The notes: generated by a model not told the origin, from the sequence alone. Shown: positions 25,237-38,856, numbered from the stretch's first letter. The stretch is 64,000 nucleotides of DNA from Oxytricha trifallax (GCA_000711775.1 ARYC01001249.1:33996-97995), one strand, 5' to 3'. Program-made: numbers and translations.

Positions 25237-26318
25237 CTAATTAACAAAATAGTGACAGTTATATTTTTAAGAAAAAATCTTTTTTTTACAAATTTTCAAA
25301 AATTCTATGATATATCCCCAATTTATGGAGTGGATTAAACGAAACCCCCTCGCTCTTAAATATTATAAAAGTGGATAATATATACAACTTAATCTTAACT
25401 TATCTTAAAATCTAAAGAATATATATTCACGATAAAATCACTCTACTCATATAAAGAGCTGTAATAACTGCAACGACTAATTATTTAACGCATAATCTTA
25501 GCTATTATAAAAAGCTAGTTTAGTTATTATTTAACAAAATGCAATGAATTATCGCTGACTTTAATTGCTATCTATTATTTTGATAGCTCTAAAATAATGC
25601 GTTTAATTATTTAAACTCGTACAATCAGTTTGAGCATTTTCAATTCACTTGCTGATTATTGATAGCATTTTGCTGTGCTCAGGACTGCGAAATCAGTTTG
25701 CTTAGAAGTTTAGCATTGTCTAATAGTTTCTTGAGAGCAATATTCTTAGCATCTTCTCCCTTAATATGATAGCAGTAGGTTTGTTGCAAATCAACTTCGC
25801 CCTTAATAGAATCTGCAACTTAAATAAAAATGCACTCGTTCTTCCTACAGCTCAAAATTCACTCATTTCCACAAAAATGCTAAATTGCTTCTAATTGCAA
25901 CTGCGTTACTTAAGAATCTCAACAGTAATTGTTTTGAATCACTGGAGAATCAGAGTTCTAAAGAGACTGGAGCCATTATTTCAGAGTGGAATTGCGGTCA
26001 CTCAGAGTCAATTTCTTTGGTAAAATGCAGGTTGAGTGTTACAAGAATCCATGACCACTTTGTCTATACGAACAGATATCAACTTGAATGTCAGTATTAG
26101 ACAAATAAGTGATTAGATCAGCCTAATAAAAATCAGCTTCTCTTGCATTAAGTGGGCTACTCTATCACTCCCAGCAGGTTTGCTTTCATATTTTAATTTA
26201 AATAACTAATAATTAATTATCAATTAATGCTATAAACTTAATACTTTTAAAGAAAACCCGAAACTTATCATTGAATATTTATTTTTAATTTTTCACATTT
26301 AAAATATACTTGCTTAAT
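25237..26318. repeat. Right arm of 1.08-kb inverted repeat
   Basis: Reverse complement of 24011-25092. Mismatches are rare, for example AGTGACAGT here against the complement of ACTGCCACT. The plus strand from about 25718 to TGA near 26106 is open for some 128 codons, including LLLIATALLKNLNSNCFESL and ending LECQYQTNK. I do not recognise the product; the opposite strand is also partly open with in-frame TGA codons, so the coding strand is uncertain. Confidence 0.95.
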
Positions 26319-26459
26319 AATATATTTTATTTCATAATGAATTTAATTAAATTACTAGAAAGTTATACCGATACATTTAACTTTTACTAAGCTTGTATAA
26401 TATGGAAAATCCTACAATTTCAGCTTAATGATTGAACTTTAAAAGAATACTAAATTATA

Positions 26460-28258
26460 TTATGTTGAGGGGTGGGGTCTTAAACTGCTTAATAGCATCA
26501 GAACATCATCTGGCATGTGGTTAAGAACACGAGACCTGCAGTAGTTAACTCCTATCTTGGCAAAATTGCTAAGAAAGTCACTATAAACAATTTCCCAGAG
26601 GAAAAAAGCCGACCACTAGAAATAACATGTTATATATTATATATAAATTTTATTTTTAAAAATTTTGCTTAAAGGATCTAAGGTTAACACAATAATGGAC
26701 AGCATCGACGAACTTAGACCTCTTGTAAAAACATAACCTGTATATTCACCAATAGACAAATTCAAGAATCAAAATTTAGTCATCTCTACAGATATTTAAA
26801 AAGAGAGTAAAATCAAACCATAGAAATTTCAAACCTCCAGATATAATTCCTTTAGAAGATCTACTGTGGTATACTCGCCTTATTAAAACCACAGAATTTC
26901 ATACCTTCTCTAAGAAAAGGACAAAATGGAAACATATTGAACTTCCTTTTAAAAGAAAAAAGTTTGGAGTTTACACAGTCTACTAGAATCAAAGTTTCCA
27001 GACCTGGAATTTCATACAAGACGTAGCCTGGATGGTTTCAGACATTTCAAAAAGCGAACTTTTCACTTACTCTAACAAGTCTTATGAACTAAGTTATGAC
27101 TACAGTGACGTCACAAATCGGTAGCATATCTAATACTAATTTAAAGAAGACCAGTTTCTGATAAGAAATATTGAAGAAGAACTACAATTACCGATGTAAC
27201 TTACAGTACTCCCTATAGAGAGGAACAAGACACCTCATAAAAAAATAATCCTTCATTGAGATGAGACTATAAAAGCACTTAGAGAATAAATTTAAACTAT
27301 TAAAAAGATATTAACTTAATTTCAGATAACTTACTCTATCTAAAGTATCAATAACCTCAACTACTGCAGGAATGTTAAGTAATAATTTTAAGAAATAATA
27401 AAAGACCCATAAACCCCTCAACATATAGATTCCAATCTGGAGAAATATCCTTAACTCAAAACATAAAGAATGGAACATTCCACTTATAAATTATGTTAGA
27501 GAAAAGATAGTGGAAATGAACCTAACAATTAACAATCACAAATACATACTACTAGAGAGATCCCTAAAGAACTAGCAATGCTCAGCAATTTAAATTCAAC
27601 ATGTGAAAAATACACTTAATAACTACGAATCACTACTAGACATAGAATTTTGTAATGGAAAAAAAATTTTTGAGTCTGAGAATGAAATGTTCATTCCGGC
27701 CTATCTCTAAGTTAAAAAAATCAGATATTCCATTACTGAAAGAATCAGTATACATGGCAGCACACATTTGTGCATGGGAAATATCGAAATCCTTCCAACA
27801 CATAAATTAAGATATGGTTGAACCAGTCTCAAATTGTCATAAATTTCACAATACTCTATTCATAAATCTACACAGGAGTAGATATGAGAGGATTTTTGAG
27901 AAAAATTTCCTCCTATTAAAATAGCTAACAAATAGTTTACCCAAAGGACATCAGAGAATTAACATTATAACTAATTCAAGAGCTTAAACTCGGAATTGGA
28001 TTAAGACAAAGAGAGAGGGAAAAAGACTAAATCCTCCTAACAACTGCTAGGATAGCAGCTACTTAATTCAAGAACAATTATGACAGAGATATTTCAAACC
28101 TTGAGAAGATTAAAGACACTAAATTCTACAACAACAATCTAAGATGCTTATGAAGAGAGATGAACAATTTAAACTAAGAAAAGGGCTTTACCCTTGTATA
28201 TTATCACAATTTATAAGATCGGGGATTCAAAGACCTCGATGTGATCTAATTATTATTA
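26460..28258 (+). mobile_element. ATT-tail family element, copy 2, decayed
   Basis: Ends at 28258 in an (ATT)n tail preceded by AAGGGCTTTACCCTT, then GATCGGGG, then ATGTGATCTA, the family 3' terminus. Inside, a frame from ATG 26695 (MDSIDELRPLVKTQPV) runs 81 codons to TGA; the reading continues in the next frame (FKRKKFGVYTVYQNQSFQTW) to 27256. Further fragments reach 27.7 kb. No reverse transcriptase motif was found. The 5' limit is a guess. Confidence 0.55.
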
Positions 28259-28259
28259 T

Positions 28260-29790
28260 TTGAAAGAATTTAAGATAAATCTATGGAGATTACTGTGAAG
28301 CATTAATGAATGGAGTAAATAAATAAGTCATATTGATATAAGCCCTTTAATAAATATAATTTCAAAAACCATAAGAATCTCTCTAGAAAAAGAGGCTACT
28401 CAATATTAGAATAGACAACCGAAACAATTAAGCTAAATATATAATGGGTAATATTATTTATTCTAGAGAGTAATATCATAATGAGGCAGGCAATTGTATT
28501 TTCTATTAAACATTTATCTTTAAGTTTCAATTTGCTTAAATTGATATTCTCATTATATAAGTGGGAAATCTACTATATTTTACAATTAAAATTATTCAAG
28601 TTAATGTTAAATAATCCTTATAAATCAAGCTAATTTATTTTTAAAACAAACATATATAGAGAAGGACCGAATAAAGCTGCAAAATTCATGATGCAATTTA
28701 AATAATTTAAAGTTATTTATATATGGTTAGTTGAGAATGACAACTAGATGGTAAACAACAGATTCAATATAAGATAAGAAAGACTTTAGCCATTGATCTA
28801 ATTAAACATGCTATGATTAATTCATATAAAATAATCGATAAGATTTATAATTTAAACTCAAAGACTCTACAGAATTATAGTAAAATTATGAAAATTAATC
28901 ATAAACATGGCTTTTCAGGAATCACCAAGTCAATGAATTAAAAGCTTTGTGATGCAGTAGTGATGGTTTAACTTATATCTTTAATGATTGTTTAATGCAT
29001 GCCATTAATAACATTGAAATAAGGATTGAAGCAATTGATTAGTAGGAGACCTAGCTAAGGAAACTAGCATTCAAATACTACCTGATATTCTAAGCAATGT
29101 TCTATATAGGGGAACTTTACTCAAAAACTTCAATACATGCATTATTTTCTGATGTTACATGAGAAAAGAAGAAAAATAACTGTAAATTATTATGCTACCT
29201 TGAGATAGTTAAAATCTAATGTAATATATTAAGCTGGAATTTTGTAAAATAAAATACACTAAAAAAAGAAGAAGATGCTATAGGTATTATGATGACAATC
29301 AAACATCGTAGTTGTGAATTACATGATTAGCCATTATTGAGGTATTCTCAAAACATTTACAAAAATTCAAATTATATAATAAAAAACATGAAGAATTTTA
29401 TAAAGTATGAGCTAATAACAAGGTTTTCAAAAACCATAAGTAATAAATATTGATAGATTTAGAATTCAGCCAGTTATATTTGAAATTGAATTGGAATATT
29501 GTTTGAGAACAGGAGAAGAGAGCTGATAAATGTGTGTAATTAGTTAGGATACCATAGATTGAGAGCAAGAGAAGGTAATTGATGATATAAAAGATTTAAA
29601 GGAATAAAACTAAAGATTTGATTTAGAAAACACAGTATTGAGTAAGAATTTTTATAAAATTACTATCAATATAATATAATTTTTAACCAAAAAGTATATA
29701 AATATTTAAACGATTGAATCCAAAAGATGCAAGACTTATTTCTATATACAAAAATAGAGCATTTCTAGTAGCTCTAGTAGAATCATAGGA
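28260..29790. other. AT-rich spacer, possible short exon near 29565-29650
   Basis: Mostly featureless. A short stretch reading EQEKVIDDIKDLKEQNQRFD at about 29563-29622 looks helical and coding-like, and may belong with the island that follows. Confidence 0.3.
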
Positions 29791-29802
29791 AGAGACATTA
29801 TA

Positions 29803-30021
29803 ATGAATGAATTAAGGTATGTAATAAATCATACAGTGGTAGACAACAACCCCACTGAAGTAGAAGAGTGTCTCTACTAGAATGACCGGAATTCTAGACA
29901 ACTGATTAAAATGGCTAATGCGAATACAGGAACTTAGAAAATGATTGGAAGCCTAGTACCAAATGATTAGCTACAAACCTAGATTTTGACTTAGAGTAAT
30001 CCAACAACCAGGGTCATATGA
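29803..30021 (+). CDS. Small coding-like island, 72 aa, unrecognised
   Basis: ATG 29803 to TGA 30019-30021 (MNELRYVINHTVVDNNPTEV..., then QLIKMANANTGTQKMIG). GC content is higher than the flanks and codon use looks natural. A Lys/Thr-rich helical stretch (ENIKLETTDKRIKTSGERLQ) follows in another frame to about 30120. It may be an exon or MDS of a larger coiled-coil protein gene. No family recognised. Confidence 0.35.
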
Positions 30022-30536
30022 AGAACATTAAGTTAGAAACGACAGATAAGAGGATAAAGACATCAGGGGAAAGGCTATAAAGGAAATAAGTTAGCACTTA
30101 TAGAGCTATAATATCTATACTAACAAAGCTCAGCAATTATTGCTTTGATATATTCTTATCGGTATCATTTTATATATTCTTTTTATTTTATATATAGCTC
30201 ATATTAATGATAATCAAATATATATTTTAAAATATATTATGGGTATGTGATGGTATATATAAAAACATAAGAATAAAACAAACAGTCGCTGCTAACTAAA
30301 ATAACAATTAGTTATTGAGCTTTATTTAACTAGTTTTCATTGATAATGATAATAAAAACAGTTATTATTATCGTTGCAGTTGCCTGATTACCCATAGATA
30401 ATGTATATATCTGTAAATTTATTATATAAAAATAAATATATTCTATCCACACCAAATTTATAGCTTATTTTCAGTAATCACATTCCTATGTGATATTTTA
30501 TTCTGGCTAATTGTGTAAAATTATATAATTTTATAA

Positions 30537-32100
30537 TAATAATAATAATAATTAACTCGCATCGAGGGTTCAAGACCCCCAGATCATATCAATTATGAAA
30601 GGACTAGGTCTTTTTTAGTTAAAATTCCTTCAAAGGAGTTCATATTCCTCCTATTGTCTGGCTTGATAAGTCTTAGAGGTTTTGTTTAGGCTGTTGTGCC
30701 AATACTCTCAGTTTGTAGTCTATGGTGTTGAAGAAGTCATCCGACTCCATTAGTTTGAGTAGTTGTATTAGGTCGAAACCATATTGCCATAATATAAATG
30801 GCAAAATCTAACAAATTCTAAGCAAATTAGCGCAGTGGTACATAATTCTGTACCAGAGAGTGTTCATTTCTCTGAAGTTTTGTCCCGCTAGTTTTTGAAC
30901 TAGTTGTGCTAGGTTTCCATCAAAGTATGGATGTTGTTATGTTCTTGCCTTAGCATAGAGGGCAATAAGTAGGTATGCCATTTCATTTTTGTGGATAGGG
31001 ACTGTGGAGAGTTAGAATGCATTGCTACAAGTATTCTCCAAATTACTTTAGCAGTAATAACGGACCAGAAGGCTTCGTCATCATTGACTGGGGATTCAAT
31101 CTTTTAAGTAGCTCGAAGATAGAGTTCCTTGTATACTTAGGAGTTGTATAGAGAAGCGAAAGGAGTTTTCTTTTTACTTTGGATGATCTTGAGTATTTGA
31201 TAGGGCTAAAAGACTGTTTTTATAAGCTCTGAGTAGAGCTTATCTAGAGTTTCCAAGTAAAGAGAAAATGAGAATATAGAATATTCGTCGGTTTTTCTTG
31301 GCTCATAGCGGCCAATTGGATCAGGTTAATGGTGTCAAGGATTTGTTCCTTGGGAAGTTGTTTCCAGTCTTTGATTTGAATCATCATGAACCCTGTGGGT
31401 TCTTAAAGAGAGATGTTGGATTGGTCTACTTCAGATATTACCTCGGTGTCTAAGGAAGATAAGTCAGATAGTCCTTAGAGGAACTCTTTGCTGCTGTCTT
31501 TGAGAACCTTCCTGTCAGGTTCAGGGAGGAAGGTCTAAGCAAAGTGTAGGTCATAGTCTTAGTTGATGTCAAGTTGGTGACTGAACTCTTTGTCAGGTGG
31601 ATTCTGGTCTGATAGCATCTAATCAGAATCCTGATCAGAATTAAAAGTCTGATCGGCCTGGTATTAAATAGGGAGTGAACCTTAGGCTAGGTTAAGAGGG
31701 CCGGTTTTTGAGGCTTCCCTAGAAGTTATTTTGAAGGAACAAATTCTTGTCTCGCTCTGTCGTGGATCCAGGAGATAATTCTAGTAAGTTTTAGGAGTCA
31801 ACGTTGTCAGGGAGAGTAGAGGAAATGAGTGCTTGGGTGAGTGATGAGGGGCTGGCTAGTGTTCTTGAGAGGTCTAGAAACTTGTCGGAGGCTAGTAAGA
31901 GGAAGCCCGCTCGTCTGAGTTAACCCCAAGTCTCTTTGGTATAGAGAATCTCATTTGGGATATAAGGAGTCACTCTTCTCACTCTGTTAAGAGATTTAAG
32001 AGAAGAGGGTTCGAGCTTTGAGTAGAAATTCTTGAGGAGTCTAATGAAGGAACCAAATATGCTTTTGTGTTTTTGCTCGATTTTAATGTACATCCTATTT
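30537..32100 (-). mobile_element. ATT-tail family element, copy 3
   Basis: Minus-strand element ending at 30537 in (ATT)n preceded by GATCTGGGGGTCTTGAACCC and CTCGATGCGAG. Higher GC than surroundings. Carries the ORF at 31635-32093 and a second open stretch (31096-31660) with acidic N-terminal half and GFMMIQIKDWKQLPKEQI, which resembles IQPGNKFPIKQWEKM of the copy at 58.1 kb. Confidence 0.65.
31635..32093 (-). CDS. ORF of ATT-tail element copy 3, 152 aa, unknown
   Basis: ATG at 32093 (MYIKIEQKHKSIFGSFIRLL), open to TGA 31635-31637 with TAA/TAG as Gln. Basic N-terminus, Ser/Leu-rich middle, Pro-rich end. The next frame begins immediately with a Gln/Asp/Ser-rich segment, so a frameshift probably splits one longer protein. 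Position at the 5' side of a tail-bearing element suggests an ORF1-type protein (inference). Confidence 0.5.
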
Positions 32101-32104
32101 ATTA

Positions 32105-32915
32105 ACTTTCTAATTTAATAATTATATAATTTTATTGATTTTTATTTTAATGAGCATCAAACAATTGATAATGATATAAACTAAGATAAATAAACATCTG
32201 AAATTATATAGAACAACATAGATGTTAAAGCCTCCCTGTTTGATGACTTTATCAAGAACAATTATCTCATTAAACACGTCAAATTAACACTAAATAATAG
32301 AATTAAATGTATTAAAACTCAATATTTATATATTTACAATCGATTATATATTTATTGATAGAGAAAACATGCCAGTATTAAAATAAAGCTGTTTAAATTT
32401 TTTTATTATTATCAACAATTATCACAATAGATATTTAAAAGCACAAATTGGATAACTTTGAAGAAAGATGCTCCCAGAATTCTGCTTCTTAACTTATATT
32501 ACTCCTTCATTTCCATATTTCAATTCCTTTAACTATCATTTATATAAATATATTTATTAATTTAATTCATTCATACACAGGATTGTACATTTTGTTTTGA
32601 AATAATGCATTCTATTACTTTTTAATCATTAAATATGAACAAAGCTAAAAGATAAAACACTATAGAACAATTTGAGTGCTAAGTCAGCTAGACAGCACTT
32701 GGAATCTTCAATTTTTAACAAAGAAATTGAGCTTTTTCATAGTAGTGTCCATAGTCAGGGTAGAATCCTTCATTTTCAAGGTCTATTTGTCTAAGTCATG
32801 GTGTAATACTCAAAGATGTAGTGAGTTACTTAAAACAAGCATAATTTTAGTGGTAGTTATAAATAATTGAGAAAGTATTTATATATTGTTCTTTAATGGT
32901 ATAATTGATTTGTTT
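32105..32915. other. AT-rich spacer, nothing recognised
   Basis: The 64-codon standard ORF at 32676-32870 has no supporting features. Confidence 0.45.
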
Positions 32916-32917
32916 GA

Positions 32918-33235
32918 CGAGATGACTTAATTAAAGGATTGCTAGACCTCTTCCAATTCATAGGCAGAGATATTAAAATGCTAAATCATATTGAAAGGAA
33001 CGACAAAGTTGAATACTGTGACAGTGTTGGTGAAGGCAAGAGCAGAGTTCAGACTTAACATTTATTCAAATAAGCATTTTATATAATGAGTGACATAGAG
33101 TAGAGGTTTAAGTAATTTAAGCTAAAGTATGAATTAAAATTTTAATAACCAATCTAAATTGGAGATATAGGCATTGTATAGGATTATATATAGTTAAAAT
33201 AAATTTTATACAGTGCCATAATCTTTATACTTTGA
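32918..33235 (+). other. Coding-like island, unrecognised
   Basis: About 105 codons without TGA (LLDLFQFIGRDIKMLNHIER, then VEYCDSVGEGKSRVQTQHLF). The first 150 bases have natural codon use and higher GC; the rest is AT-rich. Candidate exon or MDS; chance cannot be excluded. Confidence 0.25.
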
Positions 33236-33239
33236 TTGT

Positions 33240-34125
33240 ATCGAGGAGTCTTCCTCAAGAGTTATGAAGATTTATTAAAGAAAAATTGAGGTGTAAAGAT
33301 ATTTCTAGTTAATTAACAGGATTTACTATATTTAAGATCAAAGGTAAAAATAATATAAAGATTCCAATTATATTAAGAAAGATAAAATTTTGTTAAATAA
33401 TAATGATTTACATTTTGTAAAAAAGACGATTGTAAGAATTCTGTCATTAATAAATGAAAAAAACATGACATTTTATCTTAATATAATGTTACTATTTCAA
33501 TCTTACATTTGCATACTTAAATATTTCTTCACCATCTTTAGTAGATGCTCATGGAAATGTTAGTTTACTTCCACAACCAATCTTGCTGATGACAACCCCT
33601 GTAAGATTAGGATTTAAACATCTTTATTATAATTTAAATTTTAAAATGAATAATATTTGGGAACTTCTGCTCAGATATTTCTCCATTTTTAATGATTTTT
33701 AATGAATAACATTTTTATACATTGATATTATATTATAAATTGAAAATGTAGAGAGTAAAGCTTATATATTCTTAATAATTCATTGTTCAATATTATTGAT
33801 ATAAAATAAATTAAACAAAACAAATTAAAATAAAAATAATTATATTTAAAAAATGACTTTTCCTCTTCAAAGCCATTACTGTCATTAACATTATTTTTAA
33901 TCTTTTTTATCCCTTTATTTAATCAATGCATCATTTTTTTACTCTCAACTAATTCACTATACTAGATATCTTATAGAAATATAGTAATCTATTTTGTAAT
34001 GAAAAGTAATCCCCATTATAGTTGAATTGCTAGTTTTATTTATTAATAATAATTAGTTGTAAATATTTTTTATATTAATAATAATGATAATTATTGAAAT
34101 TTTAATGCCTGCAGTGACTTCAATA
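33240..34125. other. AT-rich spacer
   Basis: Nothing convincing apart from a short GC-richer patch at 33535-33600 (VDAHGNVSLLPQPILLMTTP on the plus strand, followed by GTAAGA), which could be a lone exon end. Confidence 0.35.
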
Positions 34126-34129
34126 AAGA

Positions 34130-35146
34130 CATTGCCTAATTATTATTGTCTAAATTAATTATTAAGGTATTGTTAATTCAATTCTTCAATGAGCTGTTGA
34201 TAATTGAAGACATTTCTTTTCATCATATTTTGTTGCTCTTTTGCTTCCTGCTTTGTGATTATTGTTTAATTGATGACTGAACCTGCTTCTTTTTCTATTT
34301 TTATAAAAAATTAACAATAAGTTATTCACCTTTTTGAGTAGTATTCCACATCTTAGAGACCCTAGTATATCTTCTAATTCTCTCAATATTGTTGATATTT
34401 CCTTCTTTTATTTGATATGAAATCCAAAGCTTCTGTTATGAGTGTACTAAGCAACCTAAAAATTTATTTAAAATGAAGTTTAATGTAATAATAACTATCA
34501 AGATATGTTCTTATTCGATTGTTCATATATTCTTCAAATATTTATAAGAAATTATCTGCTATTTAATCATTAAATAGCTAAAGACAATTCTTGAAAACTA
34601 ATGCCAAGTGTAAGTTTAAACTTTCATGAAATATTGTCAGCAGATCCTGATAGCACGATTTTCTTAGCTAATGCACCCTTTTAAAATGGAAAACATTTTT
34701 CCTTGAATAAAGATTGGTGTAAGCTCATTATAAATTTAATTATTTCTAATATAAAAAACTTTTATGATTGGATAGACCACTTTAAATTGAACTTATCTAC
34801 AAAGAATCAATAGTTTACTAGATTGCTCTGGTAGACGTGTTGTTATAAAATCTTAATATCATTGAGTCTTTCGACTTTTATGAATTAAATTACCATTAGT
34901 TTCTTATCAATAATTTATTATATATGTAAATTCTTTTAATTAGTTTCATAAATAATCAAAAAGTCTTAGTGAACATTAAATGATACCAAAAACAAATTAT
35001 AAATCAATGTAAAGCTATGTTTATTTTATAAATTATTAACAAATTACTATTTTTAATCATAAATGATGACTAATTAAGTGCGTTTTCTTTAAATCATAAT
35101 GTTTACCCATTCTTTTACCTTAGAGCTGCTCAAAAGTAGAAGCCAT
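34130..35146 (-). pseudogene. Candidate interrupted gene (helical protein), minus strand
   Basis: Possible start MASTFEQLQ at 35146, followed at once by GTAAAA (donor-like). Further on: VERLNDIKILQQHVYQSNL, a 21-bp stretch flanked by CTA (34797-34820) that carries an in-frame TGA, then FNLKWSIQS, SLHQSLFKEKCFPFQKGALA (about 34630-34715) and, in other frames, EEYMNNRIRTYLDSYYYIKL and EKEAGSVINQTIITKQEAKE after a possible intron (about 34317-34352, GTGAAT...AAATAG). The blocks look like one helical protein. Whether breaks are introns, eliminated segments or mutations cannot be settled here. Family not recognised. Confidence 0.3.
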
Positions 35147-35149
35147 TTT

Positions 35150-36165
35150 AAGTTCTTACTCATTTTTTAAAGGCTAAGTAAATGTACAGTTAATTGGACT
35201 ATTTAAATACATACATACATAACTGTTCAGGCTAGTAAAATCAATAAACATGTATACTTATTAAATTTAAATTTAATTAGTAATGTTACTCAATGACTGG
35301 TTTAGAATGATAATAATAACATACGTTAACTTTAACTTTAATCTTAGCATCTATGTATAAGTCTAAACTTAAAATTCTGCATGCTATCTATCCCCTATTT
35401 AATATAAAATCAACAATATAAGGAATTATTCTGTAAGTTGAATAGTAAAAAAGTAATGAAGTCAAAGCACCTTACTTACATTCAGGTCAGAAATTTCTGC
35501 CTAATGTATATTCTATATCTTGGAATAAGAACTCTAAAATCCATGAGTAACCTAAAAAATAACTTTAATTACTTATTTGTTAGTAACTTGTATAAATTAT
35601 AAAATGTAATGTAACGAAATCAATATATAATATCAACCAGTTAGAGTTAAGACTTTACTTTCAAGTCATACAGCAATTGGCCTATTCTAGTCACTAAGCT
35701 ATACTTCACTTGATAATTCGTAGGTATAAAAATTTCTTAAAAGTTACAAACAGTAGATATTTATTGGAAAAAAAGTTTACTTGAATGGAGCTGGTAAGAA
35801 ATGAAAAGCGAGTGAACTATGCTGGATCATTTCAATTAATTGGAATTATGACATATAAATCACCTAAATTAGTTATAAAATACAAGTTTAGTTATTTGAA
35901 TTATTCATAACAGATAAAAGAGCTATATTTCATAATATGGTAATGAAGATTGTAATAAATAAATATATTTAGAGTAGAAAGAAGAGAATTACAATTCAGA
36001 TTAAGAGTTTACAAAAGAATATAAAGGATCAGTCTTAATATATTAAAAAGAAGGATTGTTGATATAAAGTTTTGTTTTTTTAAATAGAAATTTTAAATAA
36101 TACTAATATATAAAAAATAAAGAATAAATGTTTAAAATAATATAAATAGCGACACAATAGTGAAT
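35150..36165. other. AT-rich spacer, nothing recognised
   Basis: Includes a short ATAC repeat near 35208-35220; no coding-like segment. Confidence 0.45.
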
Positions 36166-38605
36166 GCGTAAATTAGATCTTTACTAATTTACAAATACAC
36201 TCCACTAGTAGCAGCCCTATATGTTAAAACAAGCGAAATAGAGAAAATGGAGCTGCAGCTCAAGAGAATTACGTTTAAAACGTCAAAAGACATACCCAAT
36301 AAGTTATTAAGAAATGATCTTGAAGAATCTCAAAAAGATAAGGATGGATATAGGACTATTTGCAAAAAAGATAGAAGCTCCAGAGGTAATAAAAGAAATG
36401 AAAAAGCTAAGTAGAAAAAGAGGAAATTATTCATAACAAAGAATGTGAAGGATACAATGATGGGCTTAAATCAGGGCAGAACAATAGTAAACTACGGCAT
36501 GTATCATTGCTGTAATATCCAAAAAGCCATGGATGATAACAACAATTTAAAGAATTGCAATCTCATTAACGCTGGCAAAGACCCAACAAGATTCTCTATA
36601 AAAAATAAGGTAGAACAGATTAGTTGACATGGAAAGTATTACTCAAATTGAGATTATCTTTAATATAATTTGGTTAGTCCAGAGAATAAGAAAACTAGAG
36701 CAACACGATTACTATCATCCTGTGAAGAGAAATATTTGAGTAACTTATATCCTAAGAAAGAAATGGAATATGATGAAGAGAAATTACAACAAGTTTAATT
36801 TACTTGAATTTTAAATGAAAGAAACTCCGAGAATATAAATAAATAAGAAATCTGAGAATTATAATAAAGAATTATGAATTAATAGGAACTTCTAAAACTA
36901 AACAAAGACTTGAAGGAGGAATAAAATTCAGTAAACAGAAGAATTAAAAATGGAGCAGAAGTTCTAAAAACTCACTTAACAACAACCAATGGAAGAGAAG
37001 AGGCAATTCTGGTAGAAGGTGTAGGAGATAAGACACAATCACATAGACAGGGGTAGAGACCAGAATGCCTTCAGAGTCGGAGGAGATGAGCAATTCAAGG
37101 TTCCTTTGAACAGACAAATGATATTCAAAAGCAGACTCAGGATAGGGAACTCTAATCCTAGCATGAAGATGAATCAGTCTCAGAGATAAAGGGAATAATT
37201 CGACAAGCATGAGGATGGGTCAGAGAGTGTTCAAGGGGATCTAATGAAGCTTAAGCACATCATCGATCTCTCTGAAGTAAAATACAAGGAATTGACAAGA
37301 TAATCTATGTCAAGAAAGGGTGGAAACCAATGACATCAATGAATGATCACGATTGTATGCTGCCCATATACAAGATCGGAAGTTTAATAGGCGTTAGTCA
37401 GGAGATTCACAGAAAGGGGAAACGCTAATAAGAGAGGAGCTAGAGAGACTTATGGTCAGAAAGATAGTTGAGACATTTGGATGAGATTAAACAAGACTGG
37501 GATCATTTGGATTTAATCCCAGGCAAATATATCCAAGAAACTACTAAGGAGAAGAGTCTAAGTTTAGTAAAAGAGGTACTGTTTACACACCAAAAACTAA
37601 AGTGGTTGATTCTACCACCTTTAGTCATGGATGATAAAGGGATACGACATACAGAGAAATATATCGGATAGACCAATTGGAAGATTGAGAATAGCAAATA
37701 CTGGAGAAATCATGATAAAATTTAAAGTGTTATCAATATCTAAGTCTACCTAAGCATCGTGAACAACTGCCAGAACTGGGTAGTATTAAAGATCATCAAA
37801 GGATCTAAGAAGCAGGAGATATATAATTCAAGAAGGTAAATAGGTAGTTTGGCGCTGATCCAGAAATTTGTGAAACAGATAAACGAACTGATGGATGGGA
37901 TCATGGGACTAACATACAGAGGAATTCCTAGAAAACAAGCAGGATGCAAACTAGGTAACCTACCCTCAAGATTGTAGGTTATTAGCCATGCTGAATACAA
38001 ATCACCTAGCATTAGAAATTGCTGGAGAATTAATATTTTAGATATTTTCCAAGGAATGGTTATATATATAAAAGTACTACTTAATGTTCAACCTGGAAGT
38101 TGGGTTTAACAAGATGAAGATTAGAAAATTAGGACTCACTATCTAAGAAGAAGCAGAGAAGAACATAGAACAGAAGAGCTTGCTTATCTGGGACAAATTA
38201 AACTTTGAGATAGGATCAGAGCATGCTAGGCAAAGCCACAAAGAAGAGAGATGGGATGATATGATCTTGAGAAATAAGTGGCAGTCAGAACAAGAACAAT
38301 AATTTGATAAGTTCGAAGGCAACATCGGCGCACTGAATGAGAGTATGCCAGAGTTGAAATGTGCTATTTAGCGACAAATCTAGTCATTTACCTATGAATG
38401 AGGACAAACAATAGGTAGCAAATGAACTGGAGATTGATAAGACCTAAAACCAAGAGAAGCAACTATAGATGAAAGCAACGATATCAGAAAGGAAGAAAAT
38501 GTGCTATAGAAAACCAAGAGGAACTGAAAAAAAGGATTTAGAAATGACTGAACGGAGAACTGCATTTAATTTACAATTTACCTGAAGTTACTAACTAACT
38601 AACAA
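36165..38605 (+). mobile_element. 5'-truncated LINE-A relative (LINE-C), decayed
   Basis: Begins inside the C-terminal part of the reverse transcriptase ORF (KYTPLVAALYVKTSEIEKME; LINE-A has KYTPLIAAKYLKIEEIEKME), then MKDTMMGLNQGRTIVNYGMY matching LINE-A's MDTMMAVSQGRTTVSYGMS. The third-ORF homologue follows from about 37234 (MKLKHIIDLSEVKYKE), frameshifted soon after. The 3' end at about 38580-38605 is TACTAACTAACTAACAAAT, the same tail as LINE-A. Truncation at the 5' side is typical of LINE insertion. Confidence 0.82.
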
Positions 38606-38835
38606 ATAATATAAATATTAAATTAATGATGATTTCAAGCAAATAAATTCAGTTCATGAGTTGACAAAGATAATAGAAAAATCAATATATAAAAGAGTAA
38701 TATATTTATAGATATTATTTGGTATAAATTTTAAAGTCAGTGGAATCAAACACTTCTATTGAAAAATAAAAAATTATCAAATTTAAAAGAAAACAATAAA
38801 ATAGTATCAATGAAACAATAAAAAAATAATCTTAT

Positions 38836-38856
38836 ATATATATATATATATAATAA
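38836..38856. repeat. (TA)n microsatellite
   Basis: Run of alternating TA in an extremely AT-rich stretch. Confidence 0.8.

Noticed and set aside
37746-38012. 88-codon minus ORF within LINE-C, and others at 36944 and 38143
   Set aside because: They lie antisense to the third ORF of the LINE and have no homologue; shadows.
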